Part shown: positions 23,331-35,226 of the stretch, one piece after another
How positions within the stretch are numbered: position 1 is the first letter of the stretch
How the letters are laid out: the number at the start of each line of letters is the position of its first letter
NCBI GenBank assembly: GCA_951804985.1
Contig: OX638132.1
Location: forward strand, 106,673,737 to 106,737,736
Length of the DNA stretch: 64,000 nucleotides
Source: Dryomyza anilis
Lineage: Eukaryota; Arthropoda; Insecta; Diptera; Dryomyzidae
Direction of reading: 5' to 3'
Position numbers and translations under genes: made by a program
Notes under the pieces: model-generated
What the model was told of the DNA's origin: nothing
The model's database searches: none
The model's input: the letters and a program-made list of their open reading frames with translations, nothing else

Positions 23331-24090
23331 ATACCCTACACCTATGAGGTACAGGGTATATTAACTTTGTGCATATATTGTAACGCCCCTTAGGAGGCGT
23401 GTCCGGTATGGAAAAGTATATATATTCTTGATCAGCATCACTACCCGAGTCCGTTTAGCCATGTCCGTCTGTCTGTCCGTCTTGCTGTCTTGCTGTCCGA
23501 ATACAGAATAACTTGAGAAATACTGATCAGAATGCGATGAAATTTCGTCTCAATATATTTTAGGCAAAAGTAGGAACTGAGTTTGAAAATGAGCCAAATC
23601 GGTCAACGGATACGCCCACCTCCCATACAAGTCACTTTTACAGAACTCTTTCGGAACTAATAACTCGAAAAGTATTCAAGGTATAGTTATAAAATTTAAA
23701 ATGTATTGTTAGAATTCACCTACAAATATGTCGTCCAAAAAAGGGCGTGATCCGCCCACTTTTTTTCATTATTTCCCGGGTTTTCATAGTGGAAATTTGA
23801 TCCGTAAATTATTAAAATCAAATCTATGAAATATTAGCCTTTCAAAATTTTAAATATAGGCGTGGTCCGCCCAATTATATTTTTCAATTTTTTTTTTAGT
23901 TTTTTATACTTTATATATATTTTTTTTATTTATGGGGATATAAGACGTAATTTCTAGAATATGAATAATATTCTGAGGGTTAATATCCCCACCAAAGGTG
24001 TAGGGTATTCCATAGTCGGGCCCGACCGACTATAAAAATCCGCCCCATGTGACCGAACTTACCCATGTGACCAAACTTTCCCAACTCGTT
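23331..24090 (-). mobile_element. Mini-me/DINE-1-like element, subfamily 2
   Basis: In plus orientation it runs from ATACCCTACACCTATGAGG to TTCCCAACTCGTT; the element's AACGAGTTGGGAAAG end is therefore at 24090. It has the hairpin AGTCGGGCCCGACCGACT near that end and (TA)n, TTGATCAGCATCACTACCCG, (GTCY)n at the other. A second copy is at 33951-34731. The middle differs from subfamily 1. Confidence 0.8.
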
Positions 24091-24954
24091 TTGTAATATT
24101 TTTGAAAAAAGATTTCAATAATTTTATAAAATGTTTTGTTTTCATTAGATATGTTTAGATACACATTTTATGTCATTCGATAAAAGGTTATTAAATGATG
24201 CAGATATTAAAATTGAAAAGAAATAAATTAAGTCTTTTATTTAGTTCGTGTTGTTTTATTAAGTACTACAAAGTCAATGACTATCGCAACTTTCCACAGT
24301 TAATAGCCGCATTCAGTGCAGCAGCTGAACTTCAGCTCAATTGATTCAATTATATTGTTTTTCAAATCACCTGATCTGTTTGTTGAAGCGACTAGTTATA
24401 TGTCTCTTTGAAAAACTAAATAAAAGTGAACTATAAACGTCGGTTATCATGTTAATAACGGCTATAAAAATTGTTTACAAATTATTTAGATCGTCTTTGA
24501 GACAACCATCTCTCAAACATCCGACAAATACGATAAATATTGCTAGCAAATTTACGATTCCGATTACGTTAGCAACCTTCCATTAAATATCTTACAAATA
24601 GGAAGATAGTTAAGAATATTTGGAAAAGTTAAGGAATATTAGACCTCGCGCAGTAATTTTTATTGAATTAAAAAAAATCAATCAAATGTATTTTATTTAT
24701 TCTAGAATTAAAACAGTATCCTGAATATATATCGCCATCGTTATTATAAATCCTTCGAAGCTAAAAAAATCCCAGGAAATTTTATTTTCACTTTTACCAT
24801 TAAAATGTAATATTTGAGTTGACACTTTTTTACTCCATTGGATTTAATAAATTGTTGTGAATAAATCGAGCGTAAGAAAAAAATATGCCATTTTCTTTTT
24901 TATAGTAGCCAAATGTCAAAATAAACCAACAGTTTTGTTGCAACATAAGCCGGA
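24091..24954. other. Intergenic DNA with an internal copy of the TACACTAAG MITE
   Basis: From about 24460 to 24940 it matches 42915-43430 (for example AAATTATTTAGATCG, GACAAATACGATAAATATT, AATCCTTCGAAG), the interior of the MITE at 42867-43680, but both terminal repeats are missing. The rest (24091-24459) has nothing I can name. Confidence 0.6.
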
Positions 24955-25229
24955 ACACAGGTCACAATGGACCGATCACGCCAATTTTTTTCGCACATAC
25001 AACGTAGTATATAAGTAACCAAATTAGGAGTTCCATTGATCTAACATTTCATTTTATTCAGTAGTAGGGCTTTCAACAGACAGACAGACGAACATCGCTA
25101 AATCGACTCAGGAGGTCATGCTGATCAAGAATATATATATATACTTTTCCATACCAGATATGCTTACTTTTGGGTGTTACAAACGGCGTACCAAACTAAA
25201 TATACCCTTTCACTCTTAGTATATGGTAT
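24955..25229 (+). mobile_element. Truncated mini-me-like element, subfamily 1
   Basis: Only the last about 275 bp is present, from GGTCACAATGGACCGATC through the core ATCGCTAAATCGACTCAGG to CACTCTTAGTATATGGTAT. The AACCAGTTGGG end and hairpin are missing. Confidence 0.75.
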
Positions 25230-25361
25230 AAAAAGACTTATATAAACAAATGGTAAAAATTGGGTTTTCGCCTAATTTCATATATTTGAATAAAAAATGT
25301 TGTAATTTTAACGAAAGTTATTCAACTTAATTTCTCCGCAGTTATAACGACAATTGATTGG

Positions 25362-25369
25362 TTAAATAT
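25362..25369. repeat. Left target site duplication of the hAT element
   Basis: TTAAATAT here is repeated exactly at 28671-28678, immediately outside the other terminus. Eight bp is the length made by hAT transposases. Confidence 0.9.
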
Positions 25370-25763
25370 CGGAGCTCTCGATTACCCGGGTGCCCGGGTA
25401 GCTCGAATACTCGAAAAACCCGGGTATTAAATGTTCGAGCTACCCGGGTAGTTCGAGCTACTCGGGTAGTTTGTTCGTTCGTTTGTTCGAGCTATTCGTT
25501 AGTTCGAGTAGCTCGATTGCTAGTTCGTTGTTCGAGTAGCTCGATTGCTCGTTCGTTGTTCAAGCTTCCCGAATAACTCGTTCGTTCGTTCGTTCGTTTG
25601 TTCGATTGACGATTGTTCATTTGATCGCTTCTTAATTTGTACGTCCGTTCGTTTGCTTGATATGGGAGTTGGTCGGATGTGGTTGGAAAAATGTGGTTGG
25701 TCAAAAGTGGGTGGGTGGGCAAAAGTGAGCGGAAAGTGATAAAAAGACCGAAAAAAATGTTTA

Positions 25764-26300
25764 TTGCAGAAATCGATAGCAACCATCGTGGGAAATCGAA
25801 TGGTACCACTCTCGGTGGTCCATGACCTCCAAAAGGGGGCCAAAAACCACTTTATGACCCAAACATTTTTATTTCGGAAATCGATAGCGGACATCAATAG
25901 AAGGCTAATGGTACCCTTTGGAGTGGTCCATGACCCCCAAAAGGGGGTCAAAAACCCATTTATGACCCAAAAATTTGTATTTCGGAAATCGATAGCGGAC
26001 ATCATTAGAAGGCTAATGGTACCCTTTGGAGTGGTCCATGACCCCCAAAAGGGGGTCAAAAACCCATTTATGACCTAAACATTTTTATTTCGGAAATCGA
26101 TAGCGGACATCATTAGAAAACTAATGGTACCCTTTGGAGTGGTGCATGACCCCCAAAAGGGGGTTAAAAACCCATTAATGACCTAAAAATGTTTATTTCG
26201 GAAATCGATAGCGGACATCATTAGAAGGCTAATGATACCCTTTAGTGTGGTCCGTGATACCCAAAAGAGCATTTAACCCCCATTTACAATTTTTCATTCG
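25764..26300. repeat. 108-bp tandem repeats, left arm of the hAT element
   Basis: The phrase ATGGTACC starts at 25800, 25908, 26016 and 26124, with ATGATACC at 26232, giving exact 108-bp spacing. Each unit holds ACCCCCAAAAGGGGGTCA, TTTCGGAAATCGATAGCGG and ACATCATTAGAAG. As 108 is a multiple of three, the frames stay open and read as a 36-residue repeat, which is probably incidental. Likely subterminal transposase-binding DNA (inference). Confidence 0.85.
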
Positions 26301-26358
26301 GAATTCGATTAAGGTTGCCAAAAGACCCTTTTATGACCCATACAATAAACGTATTATT

Positions 26359-27753
26359 TTATTCTATATATTGTTTATTTTTATTAATAAAAATTAGCAT
26401 ATTGACATTAGTAGGTAATAAGGAGCACCTCTTAGGGGTAACTATATTTCCGGACGCGGAGAAACAGCGCTCTGCACTGGCTGAAGTGGCTGGTACTGAT
26501 AAATACTTTCGTGCAATTTTTGAAAGAAATGTATATTTATATTTTTTATTGCTCCACCATGCAAACGGATTTTGGTCATATGGGATTTGATTTTCTGCTA
26601 TATATGAATTCCATTGGTGGTTGAAATCATTTGTTGGCGTCACAGCTTTCTTAAAGAAAAAGTCCGGTTTAGATCGGTTAATCATAGGTTCAGGATTTTC
26701 AAAAGTTTCTGGATCGGCTTGCTCATATTCGACACATAATTTTGTTTTTAGATCATTTAAAATTTTATTTTTTAAATATTCTGGAAAACTTAAATCTCTT
26801 TCTAAGATCTTCCACTGAAGTACGTTTAAATTCGTTGATCACCTCAATGTCGTCGGGTGCCTCATTTAAGTGATTTTCTATTAAGAAATAAACCATTGGA
26901 CGAACAACTGAAGTTGGAGAATTCGTTTCAGAGCATAGTAGATCAGTTAAAGTGTATGCTGGTCTTAAGACGTCAGCTAATTTCTCTATTATAATCCATT
27001 CATGTTCGAAAATTTCTAATCTTTTTGCTGTGGCGACATTTGTGGGTAATCTATCTGTTAACACATTAACTAATGGTTGCCTATTTTGCAAAAGTCTATC
27101 GAGCATCATGTATGTAGAATTCCATCGTGTTGATTTTTTTTGGAGAAGGGTTTTCGATGGAAATCCCAATTGTTGTTGTTTTGTGTGCAAAGCGCACATT
27201 GCTGTGGATGAATGTTTGAAATGTCCTACAACTTTACTGGCCTTTGCAATAATATTTTGAATATCATTGTGATCTAATCCTTTGTTGATGCTCAATTGCA
27301 ATGTATGTGCTGCACACGTTAAACCTGGCCTTTGTTCCAACGAGTTTATTAGAGTCAATGAGTTGATAATATTTGCTGAGTTGTCCGTTACAATAGCAGT
27401 TATATTAGAGATGTTCCAAGTATTTATAATTCCTTCAATTGTATCTTTGATGTGCTCTGCCGTATGCTTAGTCTGCAATTCCACAGTGTCTAAGGTGAAA
27501 CTTTCACACTGAAAGTGATCATTGATTACGTTGGCTGTAATCGTCAAATAGCTGTCTTGTCCAACGAGGTCCAGATGTCAGACGTTAATGACACCCCAGG
27601 TGAATTTTCAATTTTTAATCTTATTTTGTTTTTTAATGAAGTATATGTAGCTTCTAATCTTTTTTTTATAGCTTCATTCTTTAATGAGGTATATCCAGGA
27701 ACAGCCACGCTCATAAATTTATTAAATCCTTTGGGGGTCATGGACCACTCCAA
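26359..27753 (-). pseudogene. hAT transposase, frameshifted and without its N-terminus
   Basis: Three minus-strand segments in order form one transposase. The first (27753-27544) reads into LTSDIWTS, the DSW-like catalytic block of hAT enzymes; the second (27547-26765) includes AIVTDNSANI and the CAAHTLQLSINKGL block with its conserved Cys and His; the third (to 26359) is the dimerisation end, with YLSVPATSASAERCFSASG. The first and second join with a one-base slip at about 27547, and the second and third are separated by another frame change near 26805. The BED zinc finger expected at the N-terminus is absent: the frame begins inside the right arm repeat. It is therefore not functional here. 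Plus-strand ORFs across it are shadows. Confidence 0.9.
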
Positions 27754-28231
27754 AGGGTACCATTAGCCTTCTAATGATGTCCGCTATCGATTTCCGAAAT
27801 AAAAATGTTTGGGTCATAAATGGGTTTTTGACCCCCTTTTGGGGGTCATGGACCACTCCAAAGGGTACCATTAGTCTTCTAATGATGTCCGCTATCGATT
27901 TCCGAAATAAAAATTTTGAGGTCATAAATGGGGTTTTGACCCCCTTTTGGTGGTCATGGACCACTCCAAAGGGAACCATTAGCCTTCTAATGATGTCCGC
28001 TATCGATTTCCGAAATAAAAATTTTTGGGTCATAAATGGGTTTTTGACCCCCTTTTGGGGGTCATGGACCACTCCAAAGGGTACCATTAGCCTTCTAATG
28101 ATGTCCGCTATCGATTTCCGAAATACAAATTTTTGGGTCATAAAGTGGTTTTTGACCCCCTTTTGGGGGTCATGGACCACCGAGAGTGGTACCATTCGAT
28201 TTCCCACGATGGCTGCTATCGATTTCTGCAA
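27722..28231. repeat. 108-bp tandem repeats, right arm of the hAT element
   Basis: This is the inverted counterpart of 25764-26300, with five units. Open frames on both strands simply follow the 108-bp period. The minus-strand frame runs toward the transposase but in a different reading frame, so it does not supply the missing N-terminus. Confidence 0.85.
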
Positions 28232-28670
28232 TAAAAATTTTTCGGTCTTTTTATCACTTTCCGCTCACTTTTGCCCACCCACCCACTTTTGACCAACCAC
28301 ATTTTTCCAACCACATCCGACCAACTCCCATATCAAGCAAACGAACGGACGTACAAATTAACAAGCGATCAAATGAACAATCGTCAATCGAACAAACGAA
28401 CGAACGAACGAACGAGTTATTCGGGTAGCTCGAACAACGAACGAGCAATCGAGCTACTCGAACAACGAACGAGCAATCGAGCTACTCGAACTAACGAGCT
28501 ACTCGAATAGCTCGAACAAACGAACGAACAAACTACCCGGGTAGCTCGAACATTTAATACCCGGGTTTTTCGAGTTTTTGAACTACCCGGGTATTACCCG
28601 GGCTTTCGAGCGTCCAGGTACCCGGGTACCCGGGCTACTCGAAAATACTCGTATGAAATCGAGAGCTCTG

Positions 28671-28678
28671 TTAAATAT
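28671..28678. repeat. Right target site duplication of the hAT element
   Basis: TTAAATAT, an exact match to 25362-25369. Confidence 0.9.
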
Positions 28679-28965
28679 TTGTATTCCACAAAAATGTATA
28701 AATATTTTAGATTTTAGAAACCATGTCAATTTAACAAAAAAATGTACAATTGATTTTTAGTGAAATAGAAAAACTGTCTAAATCAGCACCAGTGAATTAT
28801 ATAAAATTGATGTATGGTGTGTTCGTAGGATATCGTGTTGATTAGTGTAATTAAACAAAAATAATAATAACAACAAAAAAATATAAATTAATGATAATAA
28901 TTTTTCAGATTATAACAACAAATATAAAATATATGTCATATACAATGGCTTCGTTTATGCGATAT

Positions 28966-29126
28966 GAGTTTAGCCCAGGTTAGCAAGGCGTTGCCAGGCT
29001 GAAATTTCAACTGTCTTCAGATTATTTTAACACGATTCGTTTCGCCAACTGAATCGTGTTAAGTTAGTCGGATGTGTGAATATGCCGCATTTTTAACTCT
29101 GGCTAAGCGTTGCTTGGGCTAAACTC
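28966..29126. mobile_element. Short palindromic MITE (161 bp)
   Basis: The ends GAGTTTAGCCCA and TGGGCTAAACTC (allowing one mismatch) are inverted, and an inner pair AACACGATTC/GAATCGTGTT lies at the centre around 29031-29060. No target duplication is clear. Confidence 0.65.
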
Positions 29127-31621
29127 TTGCTGCAGATAAGTAGTCAATGTTTACGGTTCCGTCCATGATTTCTTTAAAAATCCTTTGGACGAAGAATCCC
29201 TCTTATGGGGGAATTTCAAATTTGTTTATAATTTTGGATTTTTAATAGGTATTGATTCGAGAAAAATACGTTCTAATTTGCTGTTGCTACAGGAATCGAA
29301 AAAATAGCAAACAATGTATTTTTAGCAATGATAAGTCTTCGAAAAAAATCTAAAACAAAAATGTGTGTATTTGATTCATTAAACTATTTAGCAACAAAAA
29401 CTGTATAAATTAGAAAAACTTGATTTTTTAAAGAAAAAACCTTTTCAAAAAACTGGCAAAAAAAAAGATTTATCTGCCCATCTAATGATATCGTCACCAA
29501 GTACTTTATTTTTCACCACTAAGGAATTTTCCAGTTGGGTTGCTGATGTTCGCTTCAATGTCGCTTTAATATTTTTCGGAGAACTGCACTTGTGATCTGG
29601 CTCAAACTTCGGAGTGCTTTAATACTGTCTTCAAGCTTTTATTGGCACGTCCGCCGTGGAGAGGACGGACGTGAACGTGATGTTACCACTTTCGTAAAAA
29701 AATTACTAAAAAAATGATTCTCTAAATTTTCAAATCTAACACAAATAGCTAGTCAATTTCAATAAAAATCAGTATATCAGTATATCAGAATTTTAAATTA
29801 TTTAAATTTAAAATTAAAAATTATTTTTGAGCAAAACAAATCAGTGCGTCATTGAAACTGTTTTGGGTGAATCTGTTCCAATGGGATTACAGGAGCACCT
29901 AATTGTGGCATTGGATTTTTTTTGTGAATCTATTCCAATGGGATTACAAAAGCATTCAAGTGCATCATTGGGATGCTGCATTGAAACTTTTTTGTTTGAT
30001 TTTTTGTCCATTGAATCAATATATATGATCCTTATGATGCTTATGGATGTGAAGTTATGGTCATTGGAACATATTCACACAAAAAATATCCAATGACGTA
30101 TTTGGATGTGCCTTTATATTCCTATTGGCATTCGTCAAAAAAATTTCCAATTTAAATGAACGTTTTTTGTATGAGAGTTATGATTTTTAAAGTAAAAATT
30201 TAAATTTGAGTTTTATTTCTGAGCAAGCAAATAAAAAAAATTAAAAATAATCGTTATTTTTTGATTTTTCAGTAAAAATCAAAATATAAAAACATTGCAG
30301 ATTTTAATTCCGTATTCAATTCCGTAGATTATACATTCTCAAAATACGCGTAACACGTTGATTTTTTTCATTAAAAAAATAATAATTACCGCTATTTACG
30401 GTCCCTGTTTTTAAATATTTTTAAGTATTTTTTTTATATAACCACTACAAAGAATGAATGATATAAAAATTTCGAAAACAATTGTGTGTTGCTATTCTTC
30501 TTTACATAAATTTACTTACATAAAATAAATTATAAAAAGCATTGACATCAAATTTTATTACCTACGTAATAAAAAAAAATTAAAAGTGAATTTCAATCAA
30601 ATCTATTTTTTGAAAAAAAAAAAATACATGATGTAATAAAAAGAAAAAAAACATGATTTTTTTTTTGAAAATTTCAAATCCAAACTGAAATTCACAGAAC
30701 ATAATGTTCTTTTTAAATCTAGTTAAACTGTTTACGCAGTTTTTGTATATTATGATTTTTCGAAAAAAGGTTCGTGTACAAAATATGGATTTGATATTTT
30801 CAATATAATTTTTAATTTTCAATCAAAATTCAATTTTCAATCAAAATTCAAATTTTCAATATAAATAAAAATTTTTAATCTAAAAACTTTCAATAAAAAT
30901 TCAAAATACACTAAAATTGAATATAGAAAAATAAAACTCTGATTTATACTGATTTGTATTTCAATTTACTAGCTAGTAGATGCATACATTGTTTTTAGTT
31001 TCCGGGCATTAGACGGTTATCATCAGGGATTATGGCATGTAGGTTCGGAGTCTGTCACGGGACGTCCGCAGCAATAGTGTCGACTTTACTTCAGCCTATT
31101 AAAAAAGCAAGTTTGAGGTTGTGATGCATTTGTTTCGTGGAAATTGTATAATGTGGACTTTTACTTGAAATGAAACTCAGTTCATGATTCAATCTATTCA
31201 AATGTATTATTATTTTTGATTGAGGTCATTGCTATTGTGGTCAATATAATCATTTCTCAAAACGTGTCCCGGTCTCTCCTACTTGATAAGCCAATTACCT
31301 GTTTTACAAACGGGCATCATCGATCAATATCACTTTCTCTCCAAAAAGATCTAGGAATTATATGACGTGCAGGGTGACATCATTCTTTTTTTATTGAACT
31401 ACATTTTCTAAAAGTAGACTTTATCACACACAAAAAAAAATCTACCAACAACCAGTATTCTTCATATCAATGAATATTAAAATCGTATTTTTTAAATGTT
31501 TTTCTAACTTCTAACGTGGATATTTTCAAAGATATTGTATCCAGAAAAATATTTTGTATAATTTTATTTTATGATTTCATCCAAATATATAGTGTTTTAG
31601 GCTAGGTGTGAATAATTTTAC
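29127..31621. other. AT-rich intergenic DNA, no gene
   Basis: At 29840-29990 a unit of about 67 bp with TCCAATGGGATTACA is repeated once. Around 30800-30900 there is a simple TTCAAT/AAAATTCAA-rich run. ORFs at 29827-30096 and 30580-30822 are low-complexity and not supported. Confidence 0.4.
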
Positions 31622-31906
31622 TATTTTGGACGATTTTTAAAGATAATTTTATGTGCAATAACACAAAAATGTTATTCCAAACACATTAGAATAAAATCAG
31701 AAAAATGTCGACAGTTAAAATTACTAAAGTAGAAAAACATTCAACATTTTAACTAAAAATCAATAATTATAAAAAACATAATTTTAGTTAATGATTTATA
31801 GTTAAGTAAAAAACAAAATCTAGTAATATCTTCTCTATACTTGTCGCGAAACAAATCACCCAGAATGCATACATCGAGAGCAAAACGTAGTTAACTATCT
31901 CCTAGT

Positions 31907-32122
31907 TTACGTAATAATAATAATAGTTTCGCTACAGTCCTATAAGAACTTAGGCCGAGTTCTCTCATCACTTTGAGCTGTCCGTGTTATATTTGTACTC
32001 AAAGTGGTGGGACCTACAGTTTAATGCCGAATGCGAACGGCGAGTGAGAGCTTTTTCATAGGCAATTTTTTACTCTCGTAGGTTCGCCGTTTACTGCCGA
32101 GAGGTAGCGCGGTATAGAAAAA
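31907..32122 (-). mobile_element. SINE body fragment, copy in duplication A
   Basis: It matches the body of the tRNA-derived SINE at 49433-50570: AGTTTCGCTACAGTCCT, ACTCAAAGTGGTGGG, GAGAGGTAGCGCGGTATAG, with an (ATT)n tail in the minus orientation at 31907-31918. The tRNA-like head is missing. Confidence 0.65.
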
Positions 32123-32841
32123 TGTTTATATGAAAAAGCTTGATTCTTATAATATAAATTTAAATATTGAATATGTAAATCCATATAATAGCGAGCCCTG
32201 GTTATGAATAAATACGTTTTGCTCTCGGAGTAGTTTTAGGCGCAAATTTACGCGAAAAACACCAATGGTGTGAAAGATTGTACATCTACTCGGCGAGTAC
32301 CATGATAAATCACAAAGTAGTATTACGCGGCAGCTCCTCTCCAAACGGAAAAAAATTTTTACATTTTAAATGCATATAGGTAATTTCACATCAAATCGAC
32401 AGGGTTTTAAATTTTTTTCTTCGATTTTCATGAAATTTAGTTTACACCTTTGAATAGATAAAAAAAATAGAAGTTTTTTTTCGAAATTCGAAAATTTAAC
32501 AAAATTATGATGCTTCAAAAAATCACAACTTTTCTTTATAGAGGTAATTTCGAAAGCTGTTATCTAGGTCAATAACGTTGCAAAATTCTCCATTATATCG
32601 AAAAAAAACCTCTCAAAATTTTAGATAGTATATTAATAAATAAAGGAACTGAACTAATTTTGAAAAAAATTTGAGCCAAATCAAAATAGCTGTTTTTGCC
32701 GAAAAATAAAATACACGAATACTTGGTTTAAAAAAAAAATTGACGATGAATATGAAATATTATGCATTTATTTGATACTTTTACACAAACAGAACACACA
32801 CAGCAACGCCGGCAATTAATACGTTCTGACAACGTTTTTTT

Positions 32842-33260
32842 ATACCCTACACTAAGAGTGAAAGAGTATATTCAATTTGGTACGCCGTTTGTAACACCCA
32901 GAAGGAAGCATATCTGGTATGGAAAAGTATATATATTCTTGATCAGCATGACATCCTGAGTCGATTTAGCGATGTCCGTCTGTCTGTCTGTTGAAATCCC
33001 TACTACTTAAACAATTGAAGAGTTAGATAAATGAAACTTATAATTTAGATTACTTATATACCAACGCTGTATTGGCGAGATCGGACCATTGTGACCTGTG
33101 ATCTGACCATTTATATTCAAAAATACCTCATATTAAATTTACATCTACAGATCAATTTTACTGTATACGTGCTTAGGTAAACGTTTTTGGTCAAATATAT
33201 ATTGAAATCATGCTCAAATATATAAAAATAATGTTTTCCGCCGATACGACTTGTGGTTCT
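32842..33260 (-). mobile_element. Truncated mini-me-like element, subfamily 1
   Basis: It starts ATACCCTACACTAAGAGTGA and keeps (TA)n, the core and (GTCT)n, but breaks off after ACGACTTGTGGTTC at 33260. The intact counterpart in duplication copy B is 35885-36518, so the loss followed the duplication. Confidence 0.8.
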
Positions 33261-33884
33261 TTAAGCAAATCGTCTATAAGGAATTTATACAGGCTACAAT
33301 TAAAGTTTGATCAGGAATGCAACTTTTTGCAGGTTTCTTCATATATGCATTTAATTTTTTTTTAAATAAATTATAATAAGAAATATATTTATTATATAGT
33401 TCTTACAAATTTCATCCAAAAATTAAGACTTGCTTCTTAAAGGGTTTTTTAATATTTAATTTGTTTGCTGTTAAATAAGCAATAAACAATAAAACACGAT
33501 CAATGATTTGCTTATTGATTTATTTAGATAACAATAGTCTATAGAAATATCAAAATGTTTTTGTTTAGTCTAAAACAGGGTAAAACAAAAGTTTACAACA
33601 GGCTTACTGCTATGGAAAATATAATTTATAATACTTGATAACAATGCAAATTCACGAGTAATAAACTAAAGAATACTGCATATATTTAAATTCGTTCATA
33701 TATTAAAAATACTGAAAATGTACGCAACATTATCTTAAGTAGTACTAAGTACATTGTTTTAAGTGCAATTAAATAATAATTGTATTATAAAAAAATATAT
33801 AAAAATAAGTACAATTAGAAAATTAACTACGAAATATAACAGAAATAAAATTTTCTACGAATAGCATTAAATGTACTACAGACG

Positions 33885-33925
33885 TTAATGAGTCTTTCCG
33901 TTTTTAGAATTCTGCTGACCATCAA
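33885..33925 (-). pseudogene. Duplicated 3' terminus of an Orct-like gene
   Basis: Read on the minus strand it gives DGQQNSKNGKTH and stop, identical to the C-terminus of the gene at 37412-39088. The match stops at 33925, where the duplication ends; nine unrelated bases follow. Not expressible as a transporter. Confidence 0.85.
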
Positions 33926-33950
33926 CAACCAGTTATTTTGGACGATTTTT

Positions 33951-34085
33951 ATACCCTACACCTATGAGGTACAGGGTATATTAACTTTGTGCATATATTG
34001 TAACGCCCCTTAGGAGGCGTTTCCGGTATGGAAAAGTATATATATTCTTGATCAGCATCACTACCCCAGTCCGTTTAGCCATGTC

Positions 34086-34118
<33 letters not shown>

Positions 34119-34731
34119 TGCTGTCTTGCTGTCCGAATACAGAATAACTTGAGAAATACTGATCAGAATGCGATGAAATTTCGTCTCAATATATTTTAGA
34201 CAAAAGTAGGAACTGAGTTTGAAAATGAGCCAAATCGGTCAACGGACACGCCCACCTCCCATACAAGTCACTTTTATATAACTCTTTCGGAACTAATAAC
34301 TCGAAAAGTATTCAAGGTATAGTTATAAAATTTAAAAGGTATTGTTATAATTCACCTAAAAATATGTGGTCCAAAAATGGGCGTGATCCGCCCACTTTTT
34401 TTTTTCATTATTTCCCGGGTTTTCATAGTGGAAAATTGATCCGTAAATTATTAAAATCAAATGTATGAAATATTAGCCTTTCAAAATTTTAAATATAGGC
34501 GTGGTCCGCCCAATTATATTTTTCAATTTTTTTTTTTTAGTTTTTTATACTTTATATAATTTTTTTAAATTATGGGGATATAAGACGTAAATTTCTGATA
34601 TATGCATAATATTCTGAGGGTTAATATCCCCACCAAAGGTGTAGGGTATTCCATAGTCGGGCCCGACCGACTATAAAAATCCGCCCCATGTGACCGAACT
34701 TACCCATGTGACCTAACTTTCCCAACTCGTT
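33951..34731 (-). mobile_element. Mini-me/DINE-1-like element, subfamily 2, inserted in duplication B
   Basis: Closely similar to 23331-24090 but with more GTCT units. The empty site is kept in duplication A at 31636-31642, so the insertion limits are exact apart from A/T ambiguity of one or two bases. Confidence 0.85.
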
Positions 34732-34998
34732 AAAGATAATTTTATGTGCAATAACACAAAAATGTTATTCCAAACACATTAGAATAAAATCAGAAAAATG
34801 TCGACAGTTAAAATTACTAAAGTAAAAAAACATTCAACATTTTAACAAAAAATCAATAGTTATAAAAAACATAATTTTAGTTAATGATTTATAGTTAAGT
34901 AAAGAACAAAATCTAGTAATATCTTCTCTATACTTGTCGCGAAACAAATCACCCAGAATGCATACATCGAGAGCAAAACGTAGTTAACTATCTCCTAG

Positions 34999-35226
34999 TT
35001 TACGTAATAATAATAATAGTTTCGCTACAGTCCTATAAGAACTTAGGCCGAGTTCTCTCATCACTTTGAGCTGTCCGTGTTATATTTGTACTCAAAGTGG
35101 TGGGACCTACAGTTTAATGTCGAATGCGAACGGCGAGTGAGAGCTTTTTCATAGGCAATTTTTTACTCTCGTAGGTTCGCCGTTTACTGCCGAGAGGTAG
35201 CGCGGTATAGAAAAATGTTTATATGA
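34999..35226 (-). mobile_element. SINE body fragment, copy in duplication B
   Basis: Duplicate of 31907-32122 with a single-base difference or two (GTCGAATGCG for GCCGAATGCG). Confidence 0.65.

Larger units (their letters stand above)
25370..28670 (-). mobile_element. hAT-superfamily transposon with very long inverted arms
   Basis: The 3301-bp element has ends CGGAGCTCTCGATT (left) and CAGAGCTCTCGATT (right, read inward), and 8-bp duplications TTAAATAT on both sides. The outer parts of both arms are packed with CCCGGGTAGCTCGA words and a GTTCGTTC/GAACGAAC run; the inner parts carry a 108-bp tandem repeat. The left arm (about 25370-26303) and right arm (about 27722-28670) are near-identical in inverted orientation, so the DNA could fold into a hairpin of about 0.9 kb. 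The centre holds a broken transposase. It is non-autonomous in this copy, but the high arm identity suggests recent activity. Confidence 0.92.
31622..33925. repeat. Segmental duplication copy A, carrying the 3' end of an Orct-like gene
   Basis: It matches 33934-37452 after allowing for the insertion at 33951-34731 in copy B and a deletion of about 0.5 kb in copy A near 33260. The right end (33885-33925) duplicates the last codons and stop of the Orct-like gene at 37412. An identical 65-codon ORF in both copies (32147-32344, 35240-35437) is a shadow. Confidence 0.85.

Noticed and set aside
27722..28231. A 36-residue-repeat protein fused to the transposase
   Set aside because: The repeat frame ends in a stop and differs from the transposase frame; openness follows from the 108-bp period.
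32380..32760. Another GGCCATTCC-type MITE (phrase TTTCACATCAAATCGACAGG)
   Set aside because: Only one weak end is visible; no matching inverted end could be found, so no element is called.
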